Shown: piece after piece, positions 54,021-62,722 of the stretch
Position numbering within the stretch: position 1 is the stretch's first letter
Layout of the letters: every line of letters starts with the position of its first letter
Source of the DNA: Bacillota bacterium
GTDB lineage: Bacteria > Bacillota > UBA4882 > UBA8346
Direction of reading: 5' to 3'
Length of the DNA: 64,000 nt
Assembly (NCBI GenBank): GCA_023401925.1
Contig: JAEXDA010000048.1
Coordinates: forward strand, 1 to 64,000
Program-made: the position numbers and the translations under genes
Notes under the pieces: model-generated
What the model was told of the DNA's origin: nothing
What the model saw: only the letters and a program-made list of their open reading frames with translations
The model's database searches: none

Positions 54021-54979
54021 TACCTTCCCTTCGTCAACCGCCCCACCGCTTCCAAATCAGGCAGAGCCGGTATGGCGCCTTTCTTGGTCGTTGTTAAAGC
54101 GCCCACAGCATTGGCAAAGGTGACGATCTTTTGAAACTCATTCTGGCTCAGATTGTGAATTTCCCCCAGGGTTAACCCGCTCAAATGATATAAAATCCCG
54201 CCCAAAAAGGCGTCCCCCGCTCCGGTCGTATCAACGACCTGAACTTGAAAGGTCGGTATATGGCCTGCGCCCCCCGGATAACGGTAATAACATCCTTCCG
54301 CTCCCAGGGTAACCAAAATGACCGGAACACCCATTTCATCCAGAATGGCCGATCCCTTCTCCAAATCCGCCGTACCGGTCAACAGCTCCAATTCGGTTTC
54401 GGAAACTTTGAGGATATCGGCATATTCCAGACCGCTTTTCATGATGGAAACGGCCTGTGGTTCACTGGACCATAAAGGGGGACGGTAATTGGGATCGTAA
54501 GAAATCTTAATCCCGTTTTCCTTGGCAAACTTCAGCGCCGCCAGAGTGGCGCTCCGCGAAGGCTCGCCAGTCATTGAAATGGAGCCGAAATGAAAAACTT
54601 TAGCCTCTTTGATAAGATCATAATCAATATCACCCGGGCCTAGCATCATATCGGCTCCGGGATTACGATAAAAACTAAAGGAACGATCGCCACCCGGCGT
54701 TAAATGCACAAAGGCCAACGTTGTATGGACAGTTTGGGAAAATTTCAACCCCCGGATGTCGATGCCATTGTTCTGGAGCACATCCTTTAAAAAAAGCCCA
54801 AACTGATCTTTCCCGACCATTCCGATAAAAGCGCTCTTTTTGTTAAGCTTGGCCATGGCAGCCAGAACATTGGCCGGTGCTCCACCGGGGTTTTGCTCCA
54901 ATACCGGGCTCCCGGATGGCGATAAACCGCATGGTGTAAAATCAATCAGTAATTCTCCCAAAGCCACTCCATCCAACAT
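54020..54979 (-). CDS. PfkB-family sugar kinase, probably fructokinase
   Basis: A 319-residue kinase with NPGGAPANVLAAMAKLNKKS in the sugar-binding lid region, SYDPNYRPPLWSS, and the catalytic VQVVDTTGAGDAFLGGILYH. The opening ALGELLIDFTPCG is the pattern of bacterial fructokinases (ScrK/Frk type), although ribokinase activity is possible given the Rbs-type importer upstream. It lies about 200 bases after the permease gene on the same strand and probably phosphorylates the imported sugar. Its stop overlaps the start of the S66 remnant. Confidence 0.88.
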   Translation of the reverse strand: MLDGVALGELLIDFTPCGLSPSGSPVLEQNPGGAPANVLAAMAKLNKKSAFIGMVGKDQFGLFLKDVLQNNGIDIRGLKFSQTVHTTLAFVHLTPGGDRSFSFYRNPGADMMLGPGDIDYDLIKEAKVFHFGSISMTGEPSRSATLAALKFAKENGIKISYDPNYRPPLWSSEPQAVSIMKSGLEYADILKVSETELELLTGTADLEKGSAILDEMGVPVILVTLGAEGCYYRYPGGAGHIPTFQVQVVDTTGAGDAFLGGILYHLSGLTLGEIHNLSQNEFQKIVTFANAVGALTTTKKGAIPALPDLEAVGRLTKGR

Positions 54980-55175
54980 GTCTCACCCGCTCCTCCAGCT
55001 TATTTCCACAGCTTTATTGTATTATAACATAAATTGTTTCATCCCATGATCCCGATCCATCGCCATGGCACTCAAAAATTATGGATGCGTCATGTTCATC
55101 AGGAAAAAAATGTCTACACGGTTTCAAAACAACTCCCTGCTTTGAATGAAGGAACCCCATGTAAACATTTTCAGG

Positions 55176-56180
55176 TTAATTTTTATTTTTACCACTATGT
55201 TTTTTCAAGGAATCGATGTAAACCGCCAATAAAATGACTGCGCCTTTGACAATCAATTGCCAGAATGAGGAGACCCCGAGGATATTCAGGCCGTTATTTA
55301 AGACTCCGATAACCAATACACCGATAATCGTTCCTCCAATGGTACCAACTCCGCCGGTAAAGCTGGTTCCACCCAGGACAACCGCTGCAATGGCATCGAA
55401 CTCAAAGCCATTCCCGATTGTTGGTTGTCCGGAGTACATCCGGCCACATAAAACGATACCCGTAACCGCACTCAAAAAGCCGATGATTGTATATACCGCT
55501 ATTTCAACCTTGGCGATATTGATACCGGAGAATCTGGCGGCTTCCCTGTTGCCTCCCACCGCATAGATATGGCGGCCAAGTTTGGTCCGGTACAATAAGA
55601 TCATCGCGCCGATATAGAGTATAACCGTATAAATCACCGGTAAAGGGACGGCCCCCAAATAACCGCTGCCCACCTTGTTAAAAATCGGGTCCAGCGTGCG
55701 GATGGGAAGCCCACCGGTATATACGTACACCAAACCTCTTGTCATCGTCAATACGGCCATGGTCACTAAAAATTGGGGGATTCCGGTTTTGGTAATCACC
55801 AAGCCGTTAAAAAACCCAATCATCATTCCAATCAACAACCCCAAAGCGATGGCTACCCATGCCGGAAGTCCGTTTAAGGCGATAAATCCCGCTGCCATCG
55901 TCCCGGCAATAGCCACCACCGCTCCCACCGAGAGATCGATCCCGCCGGTCAAAATTACCAAAGTCATGCCCAGAGCGATGTCGGCGTTGGTGGATACTTG
56001 GCGCAAGACATTGAGGATATTGTTAACGGTCAAAAATACCGGCGATAAAAAGGTCAAAATGATACATATAATGGTGAGAGCCGCTAAAATTCCAGCGTTT
56101 CTTTTTATAAAATTCCCGGTTGCGGTAAAAATCGGATGCTGGGTAAAAATACTCTCATGACTTACAGTTTTAGCTTGCAT
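55176..56180 (-). CDS. Sugar ABC importer permease, RbsC type
   Basis: A 334-residue permease with the RbsC layout: NILNVLRQVSTNADIALGMT, LVILTGGIDLSVGAVVAIAG, VTKTG-like VITKTGIPQFLVTMAVLTMT, YAVGGNREAARFSGINIAKV and VLGGTSFTGGVGTIGGTIIG. About ten membrane spans. I start at the ATG at 56180, six bases after GGGGAA, overlapping the last codons of the ATPase gene. It forms the channel for the sugar bound by the RbsB-type protein. Confidence 0.93.
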   Translation of the reverse strand: MQAKTVSHESIFTQHPIFTATGNFIKRNAGILAALTIICIILTFLSPVFLTVNNILNVLRQVSTNADIALGMTLVILTGGIDLSVGAVVAIAGTMAAGFIALNGLPAWVAIALGLLIGMMIGFFNGLVITKTGIPQFLVTMAVLTMTRGLVYVYTGGLPIRTLDPIFNKVGSGYLGAVPLPVIYTVILYIGAMILLYRTKLGRHIYAVGGNREAARFSGINIAKVEIAVYTIIGFLSAVTGIVLCGRMYSGQPTIGNGFEFDAIAAVVLGGTSFTGGVGTIGGTIIGVLVIGVLNNGLNILGVSSFWQLIVKGAVILLAVYIDSLKKHSGKNKN

Positions 56181-57672
56181 TCTGAATTCCCCCTGTTGCA
56201 TAATGCATGATTTTTTCCTGATCCAACTGATCGCGGCCAAGAACGCCATTAATCCTGCCGCTATTCATCACCAATACTTTATCGCTCATATTAATAATCT
56301 CCGGCAGCTCGGAAGAAATCATGATAACTCCGACTCCTTGCTCAGCCAGCATATTGATAATCGAGTACAGTTCGGCCTTGGCCCCGACATCGACGCCCCG
56401 GGTGGGTTCATCGAGTATCAAAACCTTCGGCATCGTGGCGAGCCACTTGGCGATAACCACCTTTTGCTGATTACCGCCGCTTAAATGAACGGTGAGATGA
56501 CCATGGGAAGGGGTTTTAATTGAAAGCTTTTGAATATAATTTTCCACCACTTCCTTCTCCAATTGGTGATTGGTACGAATACCCCTGATAAACTGTTTCA
56601 AAATCGCCAGCGTCATATTGTAGGATACACCTCCCAGCAATATCAGGCCTTGACCTTTGCGATCTTCCGGTACTAAGGCAAGCCCATACTTCATAGCGTC
56701 GATAGGGGAATGAATGTCGGCTTTTTCTCCCGCCACCCAAATTTCCCCCTCACTTACGGGATCAATTCCAAAAATCGCCCTGGCCAGTTCAGTCCGCCCG
56801 GCTCCGACCAAACCGGAAATACCCAAGATCTCTCCTTTTTTCAAAGAAAAGCTGATGTTATGTAAAACATTGCCGCGGCAGAGGTTCCGGACTTCCAATA
56901 TGGTTTCACCCAAGGCGTGGAAAGTCCGGCTGTAAAGGTCCTTCAATTCCCGGCCCACCATCATCCCAATCAGCTCTTCCCGTGTCGTCCGGGAAGTTTC
57001 CCTGGTGCCGATATATTTGCCATCCCGCAAGACAGTAACCCGATCCGCAACCCGGAAGAGTTCTTCCAGGCGATGGGAAATATAAATCACAGCGATATTT
57101 TTCCGTTTTAAGTTTTCAATGGTTTGAAATAGCGTTTCCACTTCCTTCAAAGTCAGGGAAGCGGTGGGCTCATCCATCACAATGATATGGGCATCGATGG
57201 ACAATGCCTTGGCAATCTCCACCATTTGTTGTTGGGCTACACTCAGATTGGATACCCAATCCGTTGCTCGAACCGCCAGCCCCAGTGAATCAAGTAAACT
57301 TTGCGCCGCCTGGTTTTGGGCTGAAAAATTCACAAATCCGGATGGATTGACCTTTTCTTTGCCAAGAAAGATATTGTCGGCCACCGTCATATTGGGAGCA
57401 AGGCACAACTCTTGATGAATCACGCTAATGCCAAGAGCCTGCGCCTTTTGAACATCGCCAATTTTGACTTTTTGGTTTTCGATCATGATCTGGCCGCTGT
57501 CGGCGGTGTAAATTCCAGCCAAAATCTTAATCAGGGTTGACTTCCCGGCCCCATTTTCACCCAAAAGGGCATGGACCTCGCCATATTTCACTTCCAAATT
57601 GGCTCCCTGCAGGGCATAAACTCCGGGGAATTTTTTATGGATATTTTCCATGGTTAAAATATTTTGGGTCAT
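56170..57672 (-). CDS. Sugar ABC importer ATPase, RbsA type
   Basis: A 500-residue protein with two fused nucleotide-binding domains. The first has Walker A LLGENGAGKSTLIKIL, signature LSVAQQQMVEIAKAL and Walker B IIVMDEPTASL. The second has the degenerate P-loop GLVGAGRTELARAIFG, signature LSGGNQQKVVIAKWLA and Walker B VLILDEPTRGVDVGAKAELY. The asymmetry is standard for RbsA/MglA. It couples ATP hydrolysis to the RbsC-type permease. TGGAGGG precedes the ATG. Confidence 0.96.
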   Translation of the reverse strand: MTQNILTMENIHKKFPGVYALQGANLEVKYGEVHALLGENGAGKSTLIKILAGIYTADSGQIMIENQKVKIGDVQKAQALGISVIHQELCLAPNMTVADNIFLGKEKVNPSGFVNFSAQNQAAQSLLDSLGLAVRATDWVSNLSVAQQQMVEIAKALSIDAHIIVMDEPTASLTLKEVETLFQTIENLKRKNIAVIYISHRLEELFRVADRVTVLRDGKYIGTRETSRTTREELIGMMVGRELKDLYSRTFHALGETILEVRNLCRGNVLHNISFSLKKGEILGISGLVGAGRTELARAIFGIDPVSEGEIWVAGEKADIHSPIDAMKYGLALVPEDRKGQGLILLGGVSYNMTLAILKQFIRGIRTNHQLEKEVVENYIQKLSIKTPSHGHLTVHLSGGNQQKVVIAKWLATMPKVLILDEPTRGVDVGAKAELYSIINMLAEQGVGVIMISSELPEIINMSDKVLVMNSGRINGVLGRDQLDQEKIMHYATGGIQNAS

Positions 57673-57756
57673 TTTAACCCTCCATTTAGCAAGTCTTTAA
57701 GATCAGCTTTGCCCGGTTTCCCGGGCAAAAGCTCACTCAATATTCACTTTTTACAC

Positions 57757-58692
57757 TCATTCGAATTGATCGACTTTATGCTTACCGATATTGGAGCTAT
57801 CAATCAACTCAACCGGTACTTTAATATCCTTGGGGACTTTTCCGCCATTTAAGATTTTATAAGCGGCTTCGGCGCCCATTGAACCGATTTTGGAAGGGAA
57901 CTGGGAAGCCGTAGCCGTCAACTTACCGCCTTCCTTAATCATCTTTTTGGCATCGGGAGAACCGTCCACCCCGTAAACCAGAACACCCTTTAAACGGTTC
58001 GCGCTTTCTAAAGCGGCGACCGCGCCCATAGCAGTGGGATCATTGAGGGCCATCACCACATCGATTTTGGGTTGAGCCTGGATAATATCATCCATCACTT
58101 GCATCGCTTTATCCAGCTCACCATTGGAAGATTGTTCGGCAACCACTTTCAGACCGGGATATTTTTTGATAGAGGATTTAAATCCTTCCGTCCGGTCAAT
58201 CGCCGATTTGGCGGTCGGATGGGCTAAAACGACAATATTGGCTTTGGTTCCGATTCTTTTCATCATGTCTTGGGCACATAATATACCGGCGTTCCAATTA
58301 TCGGAGGCCACGGTAGTCGCGACTAAATTTACATCATACACAGGGGCATCGACAATAATAACCGGAATATTGGCCTTCTTTGCCGTTTCCAAGGCCGGCT
58401 TGATGCCTTTCCAGTCTAAGGCGGCTACAAAGATTGCATCAACCTTTTGAGAAACAAAATCTTCGATTCCCGATATTTGACGGCTTAAATCTTGCTGGGG
58501 ATCAAAAGAAATCAATTTATCGCCTTTACTCTCGACAACTTTTTTAATACCGTTATTCAAAGCCACAAAGAAGGGATTATTGAGGTTATGAAAAGTGGCT
58601 CCAAAAACTCTCCGTTTTGGAGCTCCATATACTGTAAGACAAGTAAACGCCATAACGAACGCTAGAAAAGCTACCATTAGTTTCTTATTCAA
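57757..58692 (-). CDS. Sugar-binding protein, RbsB type
   Basis: A 311-residue periplasmic-binding protein, signal LMVAFLAFVMAFTCLTVYGA, without a lipobox, so soluble in a periplasm. Family features are ATFHNLNNPFFVALNNGIKK, VDAIFVAALDWKGIKPALET, AKKANIPVIIVDAPV, and VVMALNDPTAMGAVAALESA with VYGVDGSPDAKKMIKEGG. Ligand could be ribose, fructose or a related sugar; the downstream kinase favours fructose. The start is TTG behind GGAGGG. First gene of the importer operon. Confidence 0.94.
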   Translation of the reverse strand: MNKKLMVAFLAFVMAFTCLTVYGAPKRRVFGATFHNLNNPFFVALNNGIKKVVESKGDKLISFDPQQDLSRQISGIEDFVSQKVDAIFVAALDWKGIKPALETAKKANIPVIIVDAPVYDVNLVATTVASDNWNAGILCAQDMMKRIGTKANIVVLAHPTAKSAIDRTEGFKSSIKKYPGLKVVAEQSSNGELDKAMQVMDDIIQAQPKIDVVMALNDPTAMGAVAALESANRLKGVLVYGVDGSPDAKKMIKEGGKLTATASQFPSKIGSMGAEAAYKILNGGKVPKDIKVPVELIDSSNIGKHKVDQFE

Positions 58693-58934
58693 TGTTCATT
58701 ACCCTCCACTTCAGATTTAGCGAGAAATTTGATCAGGTCTTCAACCGGCCGGTTTGATTCCCCTTACTCTTTCATTATATTGAATTCACCGAGAATCTCA
58801 CCTCGGAATTGTCAATTCCCTCCGATGCTTTTTGTCATGATTCAATAAGATATTTGTCAATAAATCGCAGTGAAAAGAATCATTAAAATGATGTGACATT
58901 TATCATCAAAAAAAAAGAACTTGCGGATCATTGA

Positions 58935-60257
58935 TCATTGCCGTAAAGATTTGTTGATATCAATATCAAGCCTTTGTAAAGCACTGTCGATATCGATATC
59001 CTCATTGATTAACCGATAAATTTCCTTATCAGCCATCCCCATTGCCTCCTCATATTTTTGAAACCTTGGTGCAACTGTGGATTGCTCAATGACTTGACTC
59101 AATATTTTTTTATCCACTGAAATTTCCTTGTCCGGAGTGTATCGGGAAAGTTCCACATCGGCTTCCTTGGATTCCGTCACTTCGCGAAGGACAGGTACGC
59201 CATAAGAATACTTGAAAATATTCATTTGCATTTTCCGATCATACGTTAAAAATTTCAGAAACTCCCAGGCCTGCCGGGGATGTTTGGTTCGTGAACTCAT
59301 CCCAATCAAAAAGCTGTACAATTCGGAAGCATTATTGCCCTGGGGCCCCCGGGGGAGTTTAATGCATTCCCATTCAAATTGGGCATAACGTACCAGCCGG
59401 TAAGGGTAGTATTTATAAGCGCGGTAAGCCGAAAAGGGGAAAGGCCGGAAGGCCACTCTGCCGTTGTCAAAATCATCCGCAACCGGCTTGGTGTTGGAAT
59501 TCAGACGGCTTAATTTTTTGATAAATTGGATTGCCTCGATGACACCGGGCTTTTGGAATGCGGCATGTTCTCCCCGGAGATCAAATAATTGTTGACCGTC
59601 AGTATAGACAGCATGTTGCCAATCAAATCCCACCGTACCAAACTGATCGGTTTTACCGTCCCCGTCAACATCCCGGGTCACTTTCCGGCAGATTTGATAA
59701 AAATCATTCCATGTCCAATCCCCTTTGGGAACCGTAATTCCTTCCCTGGCAAGGAGGGTTTTATTGGCGAACATCAATATCGGCACAACTTCACGAGGTA
59801 AAGCATATTGCGAACCGGAAAGTTGTCCGGATTTGATGGCCTTTTCATACATTTTGGAAGGATCAAATGTGGAATCGTCTTGCATGAAACTATCCAGGTT
59901 TTTTAAGACTCCGATGGACGCAAAGGTATTGAAGTCACTTTCCAAAACGCAAAATACATCCGGCTCATTCCCTTTGACGATTTTTTCGGCAAGCCATTCC
60001 GAATAGTCCCCTTTCGGGGTTCCGGTTAAGTATTTTATTTTAATGTCCGGATGAATGGCCTCAAATTTCGCAATCGCTTCATCGGTGATCCGATAACTTT
60101 GCCAATTGGGGATGTCCCAGTTGCTACCTGCAAAATCCCCGACCACAAGAACCACCGGAGCGGTGATAAACTTATAAGTAAACCATACCGTTGTTCCCAT
60201 CATCAGGATGAGTGCGCCACCCAAGAAGAGAAGTTTAGATTTTTTCAATTTTGTCAC
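58935..60257 (-). CDS. Membrane-tethered family 1 solute-binding protein of the sensor operon
   Basis: A 440-residue protein with an N-terminal hydrophobic segment (LLFLGGALILMMGTTVWFTY) lacking a clear cleavage site, so it may stay anchored. Then it has the family 1 fold: FEAIHPDIKIKYLTGTPKGD, NEPDVFCVLESDFNTFASIG, YALPREVVPILMFANKTLLA and GVPVLREVTESKEADVELSR. It starts (GTG at 60257) inside the end of the response regulator gene, so it is made together with the two-component system. No permease follows in this unit. It probably senses a sugar for the kinase or serves the importer downstream. Confidence 0.85.
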   Translation of the reverse strand: MTKLKKSKLLFLGGALILMMGTTVWFTYKFITAPVVLVVGDFAGSNWDIPNWQSYRITDEAIAKFEAIHPDIKIKYLTGTPKGDYSEWLAEKIVKGNEPDVFCVLESDFNTFASIGVLKNLDSFMQDDSTFDPSKMYEKAIKSGQLSGSQYALPREVVPILMFANKTLLAREGITVPKGDWTWNDFYQICRKVTRDVDGDGKTDQFGTVGFDWQHAVYTDGQQLFDLRGEHAAFQKPGVIEAIQFIKKLSRLNSNTKPVADDFDNGRVAFRPFPFSAYRAYKYYPYRLVRYAQFEWECIKLPRGPQGNNASELYSFLIGMSSRTKHPRQAWEFLKFLTYDRKMQMNIFKYSYGVPVLREVTESKEADVELSRYTPDKEISVDKKILSQVIEQSTVAPRFQKYEEAMGMADKEIYRLINEDIDIDSALQRLDIDINKSLRQ

Positions 60258-60930
60258 CCAAATGGTCCATATTTTTAAGAGTTAATCCGGCCTGAACAGC
60301 ATAGATTGCAATTTGGGTTCGATCGCGAAGCGAAAGTTTGCTTAAAATACAACTGATATAATTTCTGACGGTACCCTCACTCAGCTTTAATTTATCGGTA
60401 ATTTCTTTATTGGACAATCCAATCCCAATCATCTGGATAATTTTCCGTTCGTTCAGATTTAATTCTTGCAAAGCGTTTTCTGCCACTTTGATCCGGTAGT
60501 CGGCGTGGGCCATCTGGGAAAACAAGCGTACGACTTTGCTGGCGATATTGGGATTAATTAAAGCGCCGCCTTTAAATACGGTTTTGATCGCCTCAATCAA
60601 TTCACTTAACGATATGCCTTTCAACAAATAGCCGCTTGCCCCATTCTTAAGAGCGTTAAAAACATATTCATCATCATCGAAAGTTGTTAAAACAATGATC
60701 TTGATTTGGGGAAATTTCCCTTTGATGATTTCGATGCATTGGACTCCATCCAGGTCCGGCATTCGAATATCCATCAATATAACATCCGGGAGAATCTTGA
60801 ATGCCAAATCCACTGTTTCACGGCCGTTAGCGGCAGTTCCCACAATCTCGAAATCAGACTTGCCGCTCAACATGATCTCCAGACTCTGCCGGATCAATTC
60901 CTGATCTTCTGCAATCATTATCCTGATCAC
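60235..60930 (-). CDS. NarL/LuxR-type response regulator
   Basis: A 231-residue regulator with a receiver domain (IMIAEDQELIRQSLEIMLSG, phospho-site D55 in DVILMDIRMPDLDG, lysine in SGYLLKGISLSEL). A C-terminal LuxR helix-turn-helix follows (LNERKIIQMIGIGLSNKEIT, then DKLKLSEGTVRNYISCILSK). It starts with GTG in a GTGA overlap with the kinase gene and has GGAGG upstream. It is expected to control the RbsBAC-type importer next door. Confidence 0.95.
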   Translation of the reverse strand: MIRIMIAEDQELIRQSLEIMLSGKSDFEIVGTAANGRETVDLAFKILPDVILMDIRMPDLDGVQCIEIIKGKFPQIKIIVLTTFDDDEYVFNALKNGASGYLLKGISLSELIEAIKTVFKGGALINPNIASKVVRLFSQMAHADYRIKVAENALQELNLNERKIIQMIGIGLSNKEITDKLKLSEGTVRNYISCILSKLSLRDRTQIAIYAVQAGLTLKNMDHLGDKIEKI

Positions 60931-62255
60931 CCTATCGTCCTCCTTCTGGTTGGTATATACGCATATATTCTGAAGCCGCCTTCTTCTCTCATACCGAACT
61001 CAACTGAACCGGCCAACATGGCTACCCGTTCTTTGATATGTTTTAAGCCGAAACCTTCGGCTATTTTGGCACAGCCTTTCCCGTTATCCACGATCTCCAA
61101 AAGAAGGCTGGGGTTTTCAAAATTCAGTTTGATATAAATGTCCTTTGCGTGACCATGCCTTACCGCATTGGTAATCCCTTCCTGGACTACCCGATAAATC
61201 GTTTCTTCCTCATCGGCATTTAATTTAAATTCTTCACCCTGAATATCGAGAATTACTTTGGTATTGGTGCAATCATTGATATCCTCAGAGAGTTTACGAA
61301 TCGCCGGTATCAATGAAAATCGTTCCAGGGTATCCGGGCGCAGCTCACTTACAGAACGGCGCACATCCAGAAGGCCTTTTTTTGCCAAGTCGCTAATTTT
61401 CCCAATTTGAACTTTGGTCTTTTCCAAATCCCGGTCAATCAAGTCAAGACACGCCTCAAGTCCGGTCGCGATACCGGTGAGGTTGTGACCGATCGTATCA
61501 TGTATCTCACGCGCCAACCGGTTCCGCTCGCGCGTCTTAGCCATTTCCTCCGATTTCTTCGAGTAATCTTCCAATTGGATATTAACAACTTTTAACTCTT
61601 CCGCCGCACGGTAGAGTTTACCGTATAACTCTTTAATCTTGGTATTTTCATCAATCTGACTCTGAATGGCGAAAATCATAAAAGCGATAAAAATCATTTC
61701 ATTCAATGAAAATAGCAGGTTCCGGATGCCGAAAATGTACAAACGCTGGCTGGAAGTATAATATTGGATATAATCATTAATCGAGAACAAGTTCATTTTA
61801 ATAGATAGGATATCATAATCAAACAAGATGTAAACCAATATCGCTCCCAACAAAAAAAGGTATTTTCGCCGGATCCCGTCGATATAAACGATAATGTTGA
61901 CGATTGCCAGGAATAAAATACCCTTGTAACTCATATTCAAAAAATACATAATTGCAATCACAAGGATCAAATCGGAAACGCTGAATAAATAAAACAGGAA
62001 TTGTTGCTCCTTATCCAAATGCCCGCGAATCATCACACTTACAAAAAAAACCAATAAAAGCATCAGGGAAAAAATAGGCACCTGCCAGGGAATCGTTGGT
62101 ACATATTTTATTTTTTCCAAAAAACCTCTGGCCATTCCATTCCAGCAGATCAGATCGATGGTTTTATAGATCACGACGGAAAGAAACGCGATGATGACCA
62201 AATTAACCAAAAACAAGGCATTCCGGGTTATTATCATATTCCGTTGACTTGACAT
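60927..62255 (-). CDS. Sensor histidine kinase, NarX/DesK-type
   Basis: A 442-residue membrane kinase. It has about six hydrophobic segments in the first 210 residues, a short coiled coil (KLYRAAEELKVVNIQLEDYS), then the dimerisation/phospho-acceptor helix ARTR-like RERNRLAREIHDTIGHNLTG with the histidine in REIHD. The ATPase domain has QEGITNAVRHGHAKDIYIKL and DNGKGCAKIAEGFGLKHIKE. There is no large outside loop, so ligand recognition may depend on the tethered binding protein encoded two genes downstream. Confidence 0.93.
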   Translation of the reverse strand: MSSQRNMIITRNALFLVNLVIIAFLSVVIYKTIDLICWNGMARGFLEKIKYVPTIPWQVPIFSLMLLLVFFVSVMIRGHLDKEQQFLFYLFSVSDLILVIAIMYFLNMSYKGILFLAIVNIIVYIDGIRRKYLFLLGAILVYILFDYDILSIKMNLFSINDYIQYYTSSQRLYIFGIRNLLFSLNEMIFIAFMIFAIQSQIDENTKIKELYGKLYRAAEELKVVNIQLEDYSKKSEEMAKTRERNRLAREIHDTIGHNLTGIATGLEACLDLIDRDLEKTKVQIGKISDLAKKGLLDVRRSVSELRPDTLERFSLIPAIRKLSEDINDCTNTKVILDIQGEEFKLNADEEETIYRVVQEGITNAVRHGHAKDIYIKLNFENPSLLLEIVDNGKGCAKIAEGFGLKHIKERVAMLAGSVEFGMREEGGFRIYAYIPTRRRTIG

Positions 62256-62722
62256 GATGGCATCTTCCTATCGTAGGCTATTGGTTATCAAAACAATCAA
62301 TAAAGGTATCGTTTATCATTAAAATTCGGAAAACAATTGGTTACATTATGGATCGAAGGGTCCCTCATTTATTTTAACAGTTGAAAAAAAAAGATCAATA
62401 TCATAAAAAAGCCTGTTACTCATTCTATCAACCTCCGTTTCAAGAAAAGCAACCATGCTTTGGATAATACGAAATCGTACCTCCTGTCGTTATCTTTTAA
62501 ATTCCCGGTGGAAATTCTTTTTTTTAGAAATCCGCCGGATTCAGAGAACAAAATGAAATAATTGGAAAAATAAAGAAATTAATCATTATTATTCTTTCCA
62601 TTCAAAAATTGCCCAATATTCATCCTAAGGTAAATTTTACCTTTTTGAATATCTAAACTATAATTGATTGAATCAGCGAATGATCTTCCTATAAAACAAA
62701 ATGTAAAGGAGAGTGAATTTGA
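62256..62722. other. Divergent intergenic region
   Basis: There is no gene between the kinase and the CBM protein. The right part holds the operator and promoter at 62627-62664. Nothing else is recognisable. Confidence 0.5.
62627..62664 (+). promoter_or_regulatory. Promoter with a palindromic operator over the -35 box
   Basis: AAGGTAAATTTTACCTT (62627-62643) is a perfect inverted repeat around one base. Its right arm contains TTTACC (62636-62641), which with TATAAT (62659-62664) and a 17-base spacer makes a good promoter for the gene at 62723. A repressor bound here would block the -35 box. Confidence 0.6.

Noticed and set aside
55675..56160. 161-codon plus-strand frame within the RbsC-type gene
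   Set aside because: Antisense shadow of a membrane protein; composition reflects the complement of hydrophobic codons.
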